DNA of 64,000 bases from JBBROS01 sp965199595 (lineage in GTDB: Bacteria > Pseudomonadota > Alphaproteobacteria > Acetobacterales > Acetobacteraceae), in NCBI GenBank assembly GCA_965199595.1, contig OZ241182.1, forward strand, positions 2,728,001-2,792,000, given 5' to 3'. The position numbers and the translations under genes were made by a program. Position 1 is the first letter of the stretch. The number at the start of each line of letters is the position of its first letter. Shown here piece after piece: positions 50,477 to 59,298 of this stretch. A model generated the notes under the pieces. The model was not told the DNA's origin, did not search any database, and was given only the letters and a program-made list of their open reading frames with translations.

Positions 50477-50510
50477 ACGGCCGCGCAACATGCCTTCGGG
50501 AGAGTGCAGC

Positions 50511-51185
50511 ATGAAGATCGGGTTCCAGGTGCGGCAGCGGACCCGCCAGGTCAGCACCACCATCATCGAGGCCTTCCGCGGCATCCCCGTCGCCAACGTC
50601 AGCGACAGCATGCATCGCCTGCACGCCGCCGGGCCAGCGCTTCGCCCGATGCACGCCGGCGGCACCATGGCCGGCCCGGCGCTGACCGTCCGCACACGTC
50701 CCGGCGACAACCTCATGGTGCACAAGGCCATCGACATCGCCGCCCCCGGGGACATCATCGTGGTCGATGCCGGCGGCGTCCTCACCCAGGCCATCATCGG
50801 CGACCTCATGCTGAACCACGCCATCAGGCGCGGCATCGGCGGCCTGGTCATCCATGGCGCCGTCCGCGACCTCGACTTCATCTCCGGCCAGAACACCCCG
50901 GTCTATGCCGCGGGCGTCACGCACCGCGGCCCCTACAAGGATGGTCCCGGCGAGATCAACGTCCCCATCGCCATCGAGGGAATGGTCATCGAACCCGGCG
51001 ATCTCCTCCTCGGCGACCTGGACGGCGTGCTCTCCGTCCCGTTCGACGCGGCGGAGGGCGTGCTGGCCGCGGCCATCGCGAAACGGGCCGCCGAGGACAG
51101 GGAAGTCGCCGCCATCCAGGCCGGCAGCAGCGACCGCTCCTGGGTTGATGCGACCCTGGCGCGGCTGGGCTGCGAGATCGGGTAG
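50511..51185 (+). CDS. RraA-like protein (HMG/CHA aldolase or oxaloacetate decarboxylase type)
   Basis: A 224-residue RraA-fold protein. Conserved blocks: IPVANVSDSMHRL, IVVDAGGVLTQAIIGDLM with the GD-x2 loop, GLVIHGAVRDL with the Arg-Asp pair that binds substrate and metal, and DLLLGDLDGVLSVP. In relatives the RD pair supports retro-aldol cleavage of 4-hydroxy-4-methyl-2-oxoglutarate or decarboxylation of oxaloacetate; only a few regulate RNase E. Context (hydroxyacid dehydrogenase, binding proteins) favours the aldolase/decarboxylase role. GGGAGAG precedes ATG 50511. Confidence 0.87.
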   Translation: MKIGFQVRQRTRQVSTTIIEAFRGIPVANVSDSMHRLHAAGPALRPMHAGGTMAGPALTVRTRPGDNLMVHKAIDIAAPGDIIVVDAGGVLTQAIIGDLMLNHAIRRGIGGLVIHGAVRDLDFISGQNTPVYAAGVTHRGPYKDGPGEINVPIAIEGMVIEPGDLLLGDLDGVLSVPFDAAEGVLAAAIAKRAAEDREVAAIQAGSSDRSWVDATLARLGCEIG

Positions 51186-51208
51186 GACTGGAACACGGCC
51201 CCGCCGCC

Positions 51209-52801
51209 TCAGCTCTTCGTGACACCCCAGAACTGCGGATAGGGCGACTTGGCAACGCCCCGCACCGTCGTGCGGTGCGCCGTGTAGGACTGGAAGAACC
51301 CGGTCGGGATCACCGTCACGAAGTCCATGGACACGCGGTCGATGCGGTCCATGGAGGCCTTGGAGGCAACCGGGTCGGTCAGGGTGAACCACTCGTCGAT
51401 CGCACCCTGCACCGTCTCGGACTTCGCCCAGCCGGACAGCGCGCTGACCCCGCTGGCGTCCAGCGCCTTGTGGCCTGCCGGCGTCACGCACTCGGCCCCC
51501 GCCACCCAGGTGTGGCTGAGGTTCCAGCCGCCCGCGCCGGGCAGCGCCTTGTTGGCGGCGCGCGCCGACTGGCTGCCCCAGTCCATCGAGAGCAGGTCCA
51601 CGTTGATCCCGGCCCGCTTCAGGATGTCGGCCGTCACCTCGCCCTGGTTCTTCACGATCGGCACGTCGGTGCCCACCGGCAGCACGATCGGCTCGCCCTT
51701 GTAGCCGGCCTCCGCCAGCAGGCGCCGGGCCTCGTCGAACCGCCGCGGCCCCTTCAGCCGCTCGCCGCCCGCCTCGGTGTAATACGGCGTGCCCGGCGTG
51801 AAGAAGCTCGGCATGGGCTTCCACACCGCGTCATCGCCCGTCACCGCCTGCATGTAGTCGGACTGGTCGACGATGAGCTGAAGCGCCTGGCGCGCACGCG
51901 GGTCGTTGAACGGCGGGTGCAGGTGGTTGATCTTCAGCAGCGCCACGTTGCCGAGCGGATCGGCGATGTCCACCTCCACGCCCCTGTTGCGCTTGAGCAG
52001 CGGCACCAGGTCGGTCACCGCCGACTCCCACCAGTCGATCTCGCCGGCCTGCAGGGCGGCGGCGGCCGTGCCGGCATCCGGCATCGTGATCCACTCGATC
52101 CGGTCGAGGTTCATCCGCTTGCCGCCCGACAGCCAGTCGTTCGCCTCAACCCGCGGGGCATAGCCGTCGAAGCGCTGGAACACGGCCCGCGCGCCGGCCA
52201 CCCACTCGTCACGGCGGAACACCATGGGGCCGGAGCCCACGTACTCCACGATCGGCTTGAAGGAGTCGGTGCTGGCGATCCGCTCCGGCATCACGCACAG
52301 CAGCAGCGTCGTGCTCTTGCCGAACGCGAGCAGCAGCTTGGGGAATGGCTGCTTCAGCCGCAGCCGGAATGTCCGGTCGTCGGTCGCCGCCATCTCGTCC
52401 AGCACGCGCAGCACCCGGGCGCCCATCACGTCGCGCGGCATCCAGCGGCGGATGGAGGCGACCGCGTCCCGGGCCAGCACCGGCGTGCCGTCATGGAAGC
52501 GCAGCCCCTCGCGCAGCCGGAAGGTCCAGGTGAGGCCATCGGGCGTCACCTCGTGCGCCTCCACCATCTGCGGCCGCGGCTCGAACCGGCTGTCGATGCC
52601 ATACAGCGTGTCCCAGATCAGCAGGCTGGCGTTGCGCACCACCTGAAGCGTCGCCATCACCGGGTCGAGGCTGGACAGGTCGGCCTGCGGCACGAAGCGC
52701 AGCGTACGCGCCGCCTGCGCCCTGGCCAGCCGAGGGGCGGCCAGCCCGGCGGACAGGCCGCCCAGAACCGATCCGAGTGTGGTCCGACGCGTGAGGGTCA
52801 T
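51209..52801 (-). CDS. ABC transporter solute-binding protein, family 5, Tat-exported, orphan
   Basis: A 530-residue SBP_bac_5 protein. Tat signal MTLTRRTTLGSVLGGLSAGL, cleavage near ARA-QA. TLRFVPQADLSSLDPVMATL at the mature start and GLRFHDGTPVLARDAVASIRRW mark it as a paralogue of the proteins at 11323 and 55364. Convergent with the RraA-like gene. No transport partners adjacent; it may share permeases encoded elsewhere or serve as sensor. Confidence 0.88.
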   Translation of the reverse strand: MTLTRRTTLGSVLGGLSAGLAAPRLARAQAARTLRFVPQADLSSLDPVMATLQVVRNASLLIWDTLYGIDSRFEPRPQMVEAHEVTPDGLTWTFRLREGLRFHDGTPVLARDAVASIRRWMPRDVMGARVLRVLDEMAATDDRTFRLRLKQPFPKLLLAFGKSTTLLLCVMPERIASTDSFKPIVEYVGSGPMVFRRDEWVAGARAVFQRFDGYAPRVEANDWLSGGKRMNLDRIEWITMPDAGTAAAALQAGEIDWWESAVTDLVPLLKRNRGVEVDIADPLGNVALLKINHLHPPFNDPRARQALQLIVDQSDYMQAVTGDDAVWKPMPSFFTPGTPYYTEAGGERLKGPRRFDEARRLLAEAGYKGEPIVLPVGTDVPIVKNQGEVTADILKRAGINVDLLSMDWGSQSARAANKALPGAGGWNLSHTWVAGAECVTPAGHKALDASGVSALSGWAKSETVQGAIDEWFTLTDPVASKASMDRIDRVSMDFVTVIPTGFFQSYTAHRTTVRGVAKSPYPQFWGVTKS

Positions 52802-52928
52802 GCGGGATGCTCCGGGGCAAAGGGAAAGACAGGTGACGTGGAAAGGCTTGTCGATGGTGCAGGCCCGCTTTGCAATGCCCGCGGCGGCACACGCCCGCCC
52901 CGGCGATCGGGCGCCCGGATGCCTGCGG

Positions 52929-53864
52929 TCAGCAGCGGCTTGATGGCGCGCAGCGGGCCAGGCCAGCCAGCAGCGCCGCCCGGTCCAGCGCACCGCGCCG
53001 GGCGATGAACACCAGCCGGACCGGTTCCGGCCAGGGAACGGGCGGGGCAGGCGTGATCGTCGCCCTGTGCCCGGCAAGCTGGAACAGCAGCGGCTGGGCC
53101 GGGTCTGCCGTGAACCGCAGCACACCCTTGGCCCGCACGAGCGCAGGCGCGAACCGGCCCATCACCGCCTGGAACGCCGGCAGCGACAGCGGCCCGGCCG
53201 CCGTCCACTCCGCACTCTCGAACGCCGCGGACACCGGCTCGCCGGCCATCAGGCGTGAACCGGGGCGGTGCAGCGCCGCGGAGAACAGCAGCTCGGCAGG
53301 AATGGCGCCGTTCTGTACCGGATGGATGGCGGTGCCCGGCCGCAGCGCCGCGAGTCTGGCCTCCGCCCGCGCCAGCTCCGGAGCATCCAGCAGATCCGTC
53401 TTGTTCAGCACCAGGAAGTCCGCGGCGCGGAGCTGGGCGCGGAACAGCGCGTCCGCGGCGCCGGCCGGCTCATCCAGCACGAGGCGGGCATCCACCAGGC
53501 ACAGCACGGCGTCCAGCGCCGCCTCACGGAAGATCACGGGGTCCAGCAGGGCGCCGACGATCTGCGCCGGGTCGGACACGCCGCTGGTCTCGATCACGAT
53601 GCCGTCCGGCGGGGGCTCGCGGCGCAGCACGGTGGACAGCGCGCCCAGCAGATCCCCCTGGAGCGAGCAGCAGATGCAGCCGTTCTTGAGGCTCACCACC
53701 CCCTCCGCCACGCCCGCCAGCAGCCCGGCATCGATGTCGATGGCCCCGAAGTCGTTGACCAGCACCGCCAGCCGCCGCCCGTGCGACCCGGTCAGGATGT
53801 GGTTCAGCGCCGTCGTCTTGCCCGCACCCAGCGCCCCGGTGACCAGCAGGATGGGAACGGCCAC
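52929..53864 (-). CDS. CobW/HypB/UreG family GTPase
   Basis: A 311-residue COG0523 GTPase. Walker A GALGAGKTTALNHIL, the metal-binding CxCC motif in LKNGCICCSLQGDLL near residue 60, Walker B/G3 in DGIVIETSGVSDP, and NKTDLLD for guanine specificity. The C-terminal domain ends with ARCAPSSRC. COG0523 proteins insert or traffic zinc, cobalt or nickel. GTG 53864 (AVPILLVTG) is chosen, 5 bases after the deacylase stop; an ATG at 53912 would overlap that gene by 44 bases. It may serve the metal-dependent deacylase upstream. Confidence 0.87.
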   Translation of the reverse strand: MAVPILLVTGALGAGKTTALNHILTGSHGRRLAVLVNDFGAIDIDAGLLAGVAEGVVSLKNGCICCSLQGDLLGALSTVLRREPPPDGIVIETSGVSDPAQIVGALLDPVIFREAALDAVLCLVDARLVLDEPAGAADALFRAQLRAADFLVLNKTDLLDAPELARAEARLAALRPGTAIHPVQNGAIPAELLFSAALHRPGSRLMAGEPVSAAFESAEWTAAGPLSLPAFQAVMGRFAPALVRAKGVLRFTADPAQPLLFQLAGHRATITPAPPVPWPEPVRLVFIARRGALDRAALLAGLARCAPSSRC

Positions 53865-53868
53865 GGGG

Positions 53869-55353
53869 CTAGGACGCAAGCGGGCGGCGGATGGGCTGGC
53901 CGGGCCTGGCATCCGGAACCAGGTGACCGTCCGCGATCACCGCCTCGCCATGCACCAGCACGTGCCGCATCCCCTCGGCCGGGCGGTTCATCGACTTGAA
54001 GTCCGCCCGGTCGGTCAGCGCGCCGTAGTCGAACACCACGATGTCCGCGTCGCAGCCGGGCTGGAGCCGGGCCTTGCGGCGCAGGGCCGGCGTGGAGGGT
54101 TCCAGGATGCGCGCGGGTACCAGCGTGCACTTCGCCAGCCCCTCGATCAGCGGCACCGCCTCCCGCTCCCGCACCCAGTGGCGCAGGAACCGGGTGAAGG
54201 TGCCGGCGGAGCGGGGGTGCGACACGGCGCCGTCCGGCAGGGGCCACGCATCCCCGCCATAGGTGACGCCGTCCACGGTCCAGGGCACCGCGTCGGACGC
54301 GATGGCGCCGCCCGGGAACAGCACGGACACGTCCAGCAGGTCACGGTGCCGCTGATCCGCCGTCACGTCCAGGAAGTGCCACAGCACCAGGGCGGCCGGG
54401 TCCTCCGCCTGGGCCGCGACCAGCTCGCCCCGGCTGCCGAAGCGGTGCCCGGACCGCACCAGCTCCACGGAGCGGTAGTCGTTGCCGGTGCGCTCCGGAA
54501 AGGCCGGGTCCGAGAAGAACACGGCGCCCACCACCGTGGACCCGGTGCCATAGGGATAGGCCTCCACGGTCACCTTCAGCCCCTGGCGCTGCGCGGTTGC
54601 AACCAGCTCGGCCGCGCGCTCCACGTCCTGCAGGCTGGTGCTGTTGAAGTGGCAGATGTGCATGTGCGCCCCGGTGGAGCCCGCATAGCCGATCAGCCTG
54701 GTATAGGCCTCGACGGAGCTTTGCGGGTCCACGTTGGACATGAAGGCCACATGGGTGAAGGTCGGCGCCCCGCACGCGGCGGCCAGGCTGCACAGCGCCG
54801 ACATCTCCTTCACGCCGCTGCCCGGCGCATAGGCGTTGGGGAAGCCGATGCCCAGGCCACCCTGGTCCAGCCCGGCCTGCACCCGGGCCAGGATGTCCGC
54901 CACCTCCGTCCCGCTCGCGACCGTGTCGGTCCAGCGCGGGTTGCGCATTGCCTCGCCCATGCCCTCGATGGTGGGCTGCACCTGCTGCGTCGTCATGGCC
55001 GCGACCCGGGCGAACACCCAGCCCACGGACGCGCCGTAGTTCAGGGTGCGCCCCGCATGCGCCTGCTCGTCATACCAGCGCGCCACCGGCAGCACGCCCA
55101 GCTCCAGCTCCAGCGTGGTGGTGACGCCGTCAAAGGCCTGCATCCGGTCGGCGGGCAGCGACTGGCCATGGGCATGCAGGTCGATGAAGCCCGGCGCCAC
55201 CACCAGCCCGGCCGCGTCGATCTCCCGCCGCGCCGCACCCAGGGCCGGGCCCACCGCGACGATGCGGCCGCCGGCAACCGCCACGTCGGCCACGGCATCG
55301 TGGCCGGTCTCCGGGTCCATGACCCGGCCGCCGCGGAGGATCAGCTCATGCAT
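53869..55353 (-). CDS. N-acyl-D-amino-acid deacylase (amidohydrolase)
   Basis: A 494-residue amidohydrolase-superfamily enzyme. ILRGGRVMDPETG and PGFIDLHAHGQS (metal-binding HxH) open the barrel; GVTTTLELELG is at the place of the second metal ligand; later GTGSTVVGAVFF, SDAVPWTVDG (catalytic Asp region) and HPRSAGTFTRFLRHWVRE are typical of D-aminoacylases. It would release D-amino acids or related amines from N-acyl forms. It lies 10 bases after a family-5 binding protein, so import and deacylation of an N-acyl compound are likely linked. Confidence 0.88.
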   Translation of the reverse strand: MHELILRGGRVMDPETGHDAVADVAVAGGRIVAVGPALGAARREIDAAGLVVAPGFIDLHAHGQSLPADRMQAFDGVTTTLELELGVLPVARWYDEQAHAGRTLNYGASVGWVFARVAAMTTQQVQPTIEGMGEAMRNPRWTDTVASGTEVADILARVQAGLDQGGLGIGFPNAYAPGSGVKEMSALCSLAAACGAPTFTHVAFMSNVDPQSSVEAYTRLIGYAGSTGAHMHICHFNSTSLQDVERAAELVATAQRQGLKVTVEAYPYGTGSTVVGAVFFSDPAFPERTGNDYRSVELVRSGHRFGSRGELVAAQAEDPAALVLWHFLDVTADQRHRDLLDVSVLFPGGAIASDAVPWTVDGVTYGGDAWPLPDGAVSHPRSAGTFTRFLRHWVREREAVPLIEGLAKCTLVPARILEPSTPALRRKARLQPGCDADIVVFDYGALTDRADFKSMNRPAEGMRHVLVHGEAVIADGHLVPDARPGQPIRRPLAS

Positions 55354-55363
55354 CGTCCGGCCC

Positions 55364-56935
55364 CTAAGCCTTCCGCAGGTTCCAGAACAGCGGTGCGGTC
55401 GCCGGCACGATGCCGGTGACGGCCTTGCGGTACAATGTCGGCTGCTGGATCTGGCCCAGCGGCACGAACGGCACCTGGTCGAACGCCTCCTGCTCCATGC
55501 GCCCGGCGACCCTGCGCTCCGCCGCGGTGTCGGGTGCCGCGAACCAGTCGGTCCGCAGCGCCTCCATCCTCGGGTCGCTGAACCAGCCGGCCCAGCCGGC
55601 CTTGCCGGTGCCGCGCAGCGCCAGGTGCGAGGCGGGGCTGGCGAACTCGGGGGCCACGGCCCAGGTGTGGAAGATGTTCCAGCCGCCCTCCTCGGCCGGC
55701 TTCTGCGAGGCGCGGCGGGCCAGCACGCTGCCCCAGTCGGTGGTCACCAGGTCCACCTGGAACCCGATGCGCCGCAGCAGGTTCGCCGTGACCTCGCCCA
55801 GCGGGGCCATCAGCGGCTGGTCGGTGGGGGAGATGATGACCACCTTGCGCCCGTCATAGCCGCTGGCCTTCAGCGTCGCCCGCGCCTTGCCGGGGTCGGC
55901 CGTCATGGCGGCAGCGCCTTCGCCCGTGGACAGCGGCGTGCCGCACGGAAAGAACGCCTTGCACTCGCGGTAACGGCTTTGGTCGCCCACCATCGCCTGC
56001 AGGTAGTCCACCTGGTTGACCGCCTGCAGCACCGAGCGCCGCACCTGCACGTCGTCGAACGGGGGCACCAGGCAGTTGAACCGCAGCAGCACGTAGGAGC
56101 CGATGGGGTCCAGCGTCGCAACCTCGAGGTCGGCCCGCTTCGCGACCAGCGGGATCAGGTCGGTCGTGGGCGCTTCGAGCCAGTCCATCTGCCCCTGCTG
56201 CATGGCGGCGATGGCGGTCGCCGGGTCGGGAATGGTGTGCCACTCCACCCGCGCGACATTGGCCGCCTTGCCGCCGGACATCCCGTCCGGCTTCTCGTTG
56301 CGTGGCACGTAGCCGTCGAACCGGGCCCAGGCCGCCTGGCTGCCCTGGACCCACTCATCCGGCAGGAAGCGGAACGGGCCGGAGCCGACGGCTTCACGGA
56401 TCTGCGTCTGCGGGTCGGTCTGCGCCAGGCGCTCGGGCATCATGAACGGCACCGGGGAGGACAGCTTGCCGAGCGCCTCGGCCAGCAGCGGGAACGGTGC
56501 CTTCAGCCGGAACCGGATCGTGCGGTCGTCAGGGGCGGACAGCTCATCCGTTTGCGCCATCAGGGTCTGGCCGAACCCGTCCCGCGCGGCCCAGCGGCGA
56601 ATGGAGGCGACGCAGTCCCGGGCCAGCACCGGAGCGCCGTCATGGAAGCGCAGCCCGTCGCGCAGGCGGATCGTCGCGGTGCGCCCGTCATCGGCCGTGG
56701 CCAGCCCCTCGGCCATCTGCGGATGGATGCGGAAGGCGGCATCGGTGGCGAACAGCGTGTCATAGACCATGTAGCCGTGGTTGCGGACGACGTAGCCGGT
56801 GGTCCAGATCGGGTCGATGGCCGAAAGGTCCGTGAGCGGGATGAAGCGGAGCGTCGCGGCAGGCTGCGCCACGGCCGGGCGGGCCAATGGAGCGGCGGCA
56901 AGCGTCGCCAGGGCGGCGCGGCGGGTCAGTGTCAT
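55364..56935 (-). CDS. ABC transporter solute-binding protein, family 5, Tat-exported, orphan
   Basis: A 523-residue SBP_bac_5 protein. Tat signal MTLTRRAALATLAAAPLARP, cleavage near AVA-QP. TLRFIPLTDLSAIDPIWTTG, GLRFHDGAPVLARDCVASIRRW and EAVGSGPFRFLPDEW make it the closest relative of the protein at 11323. It heads an operon with the D-acyl-amino-acid deacylase and the CobW GTPase, which suggests N-acyl-amino acid or peptide ligands. Confidence 0.88.
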   Translation of the reverse strand: MTLTRRAALATLAAAPLARPAVAQPAATLRFIPLTDLSAIDPIWTTGYVVRNHGYMVYDTLFATDAAFRIHPQMAEGLATADDGRTATIRLRDGLRFHDGAPVLARDCVASIRRWAARDGFGQTLMAQTDELSAPDDRTIRFRLKAPFPLLAEALGKLSSPVPFMMPERLAQTDPQTQIREAVGSGPFRFLPDEWVQGSQAAWARFDGYVPRNEKPDGMSGGKAANVARVEWHTIPDPATAIAAMQQGQMDWLEAPTTDLIPLVAKRADLEVATLDPIGSYVLLRFNCLVPPFDDVQVRRSVLQAVNQVDYLQAMVGDQSRYRECKAFFPCGTPLSTGEGAAAMTADPGKARATLKASGYDGRKVVIISPTDQPLMAPLGEVTANLLRRIGFQVDLVTTDWGSVLARRASQKPAEEGGWNIFHTWAVAPEFASPASHLALRGTGKAGWAGWFSDPRMEALRTDWFAAPDTAAERRVAGRMEQEAFDQVPFVPLGQIQQPTLYRKAVTGIVPATAPLFWNLRKA

Positions 56936-57271
56936 CACGGGTGCTCCCTCTGCATCATGGCCCCCCGGTCGTGGCAACCGGGCCTTGACCCGGCACAGTC
57001 AACGGCGGCTTCGGTCCGCTTGCAAGCTCCGATCCCGCAACGAGCACCTGCCGCCGCCGGCGCGCCCGCCGAACAGAATGCCCGTCGGCCAACGCACTCC
57101 CCCACGTCACCAACAGCCCGGACGCTCCGCACGATGGCCCATCCCCGACATCGAGCCGCCGCCCCCTGCCGCAATTGTGAGCTTGCAGCTTCGATGCCTG
57201 AAGCCAGTTGACCCAGTGATCCGTGCACGATGCGTCCAACGTGCCGGGCTCCACTGACTGACAGGGAACTT
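56936..57271. other. 336-base divergent intergenic region
   Basis: Lies between the divergent binding-protein and ferritin-like genes and should contain both promoters. No conserved small gene or RNA was recognised; an ACAGGGAA-like ribosome-binding site is visible before 57272. Confidence 0.4.
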
Positions 57272-57775
57272 ATGATGTCTGCCACCAACACCATCACGGA
57301 ACTTTACCTGACTGGTCTTCGCAACCAGCATGCGGTCGAGACCCAGGCCATCGGGACCATCCAGAACGAGCTTCCCCGCATGGACCCCTATCCGGAGCTG
57401 CAGGCGCACATGCGGGCCGACAAGGAGCGGTCGACGGAGCAGGCGGCGCGGCTGGACCAGCTGCTGGCCAGGCACGGCACCAAGGCCTCGGTGGCCAAGG
57501 AAGCCGCCAGCGGCGCCATCGCCACCGTGGCCGGGTTCGTCCACGGCCTTGCTTCGGACGAGGTGATGAAGAACGTGCTCGCCGCCGTGGGGTTCAAGGC
57601 CTACGAGATCGGGTCCTACAAGGCGCTGATCGCCTTGGCGCAGGCCGCCGGTGCCACGGACGATGTCGCTGTTCTGGAGCAGTCCATGAAGGAGGAGCAG
57701 GAGATGGGCGACTGGCTGGGCGGCCACCTCCCGGCATTTGTCGCGGCCTATGTGGCGCAGCAGCAGGCAGCGTGA
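57272..57775 (+). CDS. DUF892 / YciF-like ferritin-fold protein
   Basis: A 167-residue all-helical protein. TELYLTGLRNQHAVETQAIG carries the first helix with the Glu-x2-His-like pattern; ADKERSTEQAARLDQLLARHG the second; ASDEVMKNVLAAVGFKAYEI and SMKEEQEMGDWLGGHLP the last helices with further carboxylates. This is the DUF892 ferritin-like pattern, seen in stress-induced proteins such as YciF. ATGs at 57272 and 57275 are both possible starts. It is a single gene followed by a clear terminator. Confidence 0.82.
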   Translation: MMSATNTITELYLTGLRNQHAVETQAIGTIQNELPRMDPYPELQAHMRADKERSTEQAARLDQLLARHGTKASVAKEAASGAIATVAGFVHGLASDEVMKNVLAAVGFKAYEIGSYKALIALAQAAGATDDVAVLEQSMKEEQEMGDWLGGHLPAFVAAYVAQQQAA

Positions 57776-57778
57776 TCC

Positions 57779-57812
57779 AAAGGGCACGGCTGCCTCGTCA
57801 GCCGCGCCCTTT
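57779..57812 (+). terminator. terminator hairpin after the DUF892 gene
   Basis: AAAGGGC (57779-57785) pairs with GCCCTTT (57806-57812), continued by CGGCTG/CAGCCG inside; the 3' arm ends in TTTA. It starts 4 bases after the stop codon, the best terminator-like structure of the window. Confidence 0.7.
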
Positions 57813-58007
57813 ACTTCGGCGTGACCGCTGCCGGCACGGTCTGATGCACCTGAAATGCCTGTCAGACCTGCCAGACTGCTCCTTCCGGGCATCCAACGCC
57901 CCGGCGAACCCGGGTGTCGTCAGCCTCGTTGACAGGCCTCAACGGGCGCATATGGTCGGGCCCAGTCGACGGCCCCGGGAGAGGCGCCGCGCCATCGGGG
58001 ACGTGAG

Positions 58008-59033
58008 ATGTCAGGCACGCGGGTAGTCGGGTTGAGCTTGTCACGCCGGACCATGGTGGGCACGGCGGCAGCGCCGTTCCTGGTGGGCCGGGCCCGGGCC
58101 GAAACCACGAAGCTGCGCATCGCGCGGCAGTTCGGCCTGGGCTACGCGCAGATGTCGCTGATGGAAGACGGCAAGCTGATCGAGAAGCGCGCCCTGGCCG
58201 CGGGCCTGGGTGCCGTGGAAGTCGGCTGGTCCACCTTCCGCTCCAGCGACGTGATGAACGATGCGCTGCTCTCGGGCGGGCTGGACATCGCCTCCCTGGG
58301 CGTGCCGGGCCTGGCCACGATCTGGGACCGCACCTCGGGCGCCCGCTTCGAGGTGAAAGGCCTGTGCGGCTTCAACGTGACGCCGATCGCGCTGGTGACG
58401 CGGGAGGCCCAGGTGCAAAGCATCGCCGACTACAGGCCGGGCATGAAGATCGCCCTGCCAGCCGCGAAGGTCTCGAACCAGGCGATCTATCTCCAGATGG
58501 CGGCCGCCAGGCAGTGGGGACAGGCCGAGTTCGCCCGCCTCGACCCCCTCACCGTCTCCATGAGCCACCCGGACGCGGTGGCCGCCCTGCTGTCCGGCGG
58601 CGAGATCACCAGCTATTTCGGCACCCCGCCCTTCACCCAGCGCGCCATGAAGGCCCCCGGCGTGCATGAGGTCACGAACTCCACCCGAATCCTCGGCAGC
58701 CCCGCATCGTTCAACATCCTCGGCATGCCGACCCGCTTCTACCAGGACAACCCGCGCCTGGTCCGCGTGATCCTCGACGCCCTGGAGGACGCCACCACCA
58801 CCATCAACGCGGACAGGATGGCGGCAGCCGCCACCTACGCACGCCTGGCCAACGACAAGACCCCGGTGCCGGAGCTGGCCGAGGTGATGACATCCGCCAT
58901 GACCTATACGCTGGGCGTGCACAACTCCCTGCAGATCGCGCAGTTCATGAACACCGTCGGCGCGCTGAAGCATCGCCCGGCCGCCTGGACCGAGTACATG
59001 CACCCCAGCGCCCTGGCCTATTCCGGCAGCTGA
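58008..59033 (+). CDS. ABC transporter substrate-binding protein, NMT1/SsuA type, Tat-exported
   Basis: A 341-residue binding protein. The Tat signal is in LSRRTMVGTAAAPFLVG with cleavage near ARA-ET. TTKLRIARQFGLGYAQMSLM, SDVMNDALLSGGLDIASLG and SHPDAVAALLSGGEITSYFGTPPF align with the protein at 48462. No permease genes nearby. ATG 58008 is used; a later internal ATG would cut into the signal. Ligands of this family include sulfonates, nitrate, thiamine precursors and others. Confidence 0.83.
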   Translation: MSGTRVVGLSLSRRTMVGTAAAPFLVGRARAETTKLRIARQFGLGYAQMSLMEDGKLIEKRALAAGLGAVEVGWSTFRSSDVMNDALLSGGLDIASLGVPGLATIWDRTSGARFEVKGLCGFNVTPIALVTREAQVQSIADYRPGMKIALPAAKVSNQAIYLQMAAARQWGQAEFARLDPLTVSMSHPDAVAALLSGGEITSYFGTPPFTQRAMKAPGVHEVTNSTRILGSPASFNILGMPTRFYQDNPRLVRVILDALEDATTTINADRMAAAATYARLANDKTPVPELAEVMTSAMTYTLGVHNSLQIAQFMNTVGALKHRPAAWTEYMHPSALAYSGS

Positions 59034-59298
59034 ACCGGCGCGTCAGCCACATAGCGCGCCCTGGTCTCGGCATCCTTTGGCATACAGCCCCGGCCGGATC
59101 GGCTGCCGTGGTGACGCTGCGCAGCGGCGCCGGCATTGCGCCGTCCGCATCCGGTGGCGCGGCTGGCGCCGCCTCGTTCATGGCTCCATCTGTCCCCCGT
59201 GGATGATGCCCGGCCTCGGCGCTCTTCCCGTCCGACGCGATGAACCTTGAAGAATACGCCCGCACCGACTACCGAACCTCCGCATCCCCGCCGGAAAG
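59034..59298. other. 265-base intergenic region before the polysaccharide genes
   Basis: Contains a possible 20-codon frame at 59240-59302 (MNLEEYARTDYRTSASPPER) whose TGA overlaps the ATG of the deacetylase gene (ATGA). It has no obvious ribosome-binding site, so it is listed only as a candidate leader peptide. Otherwise no gene is seen. Confidence 0.35.
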
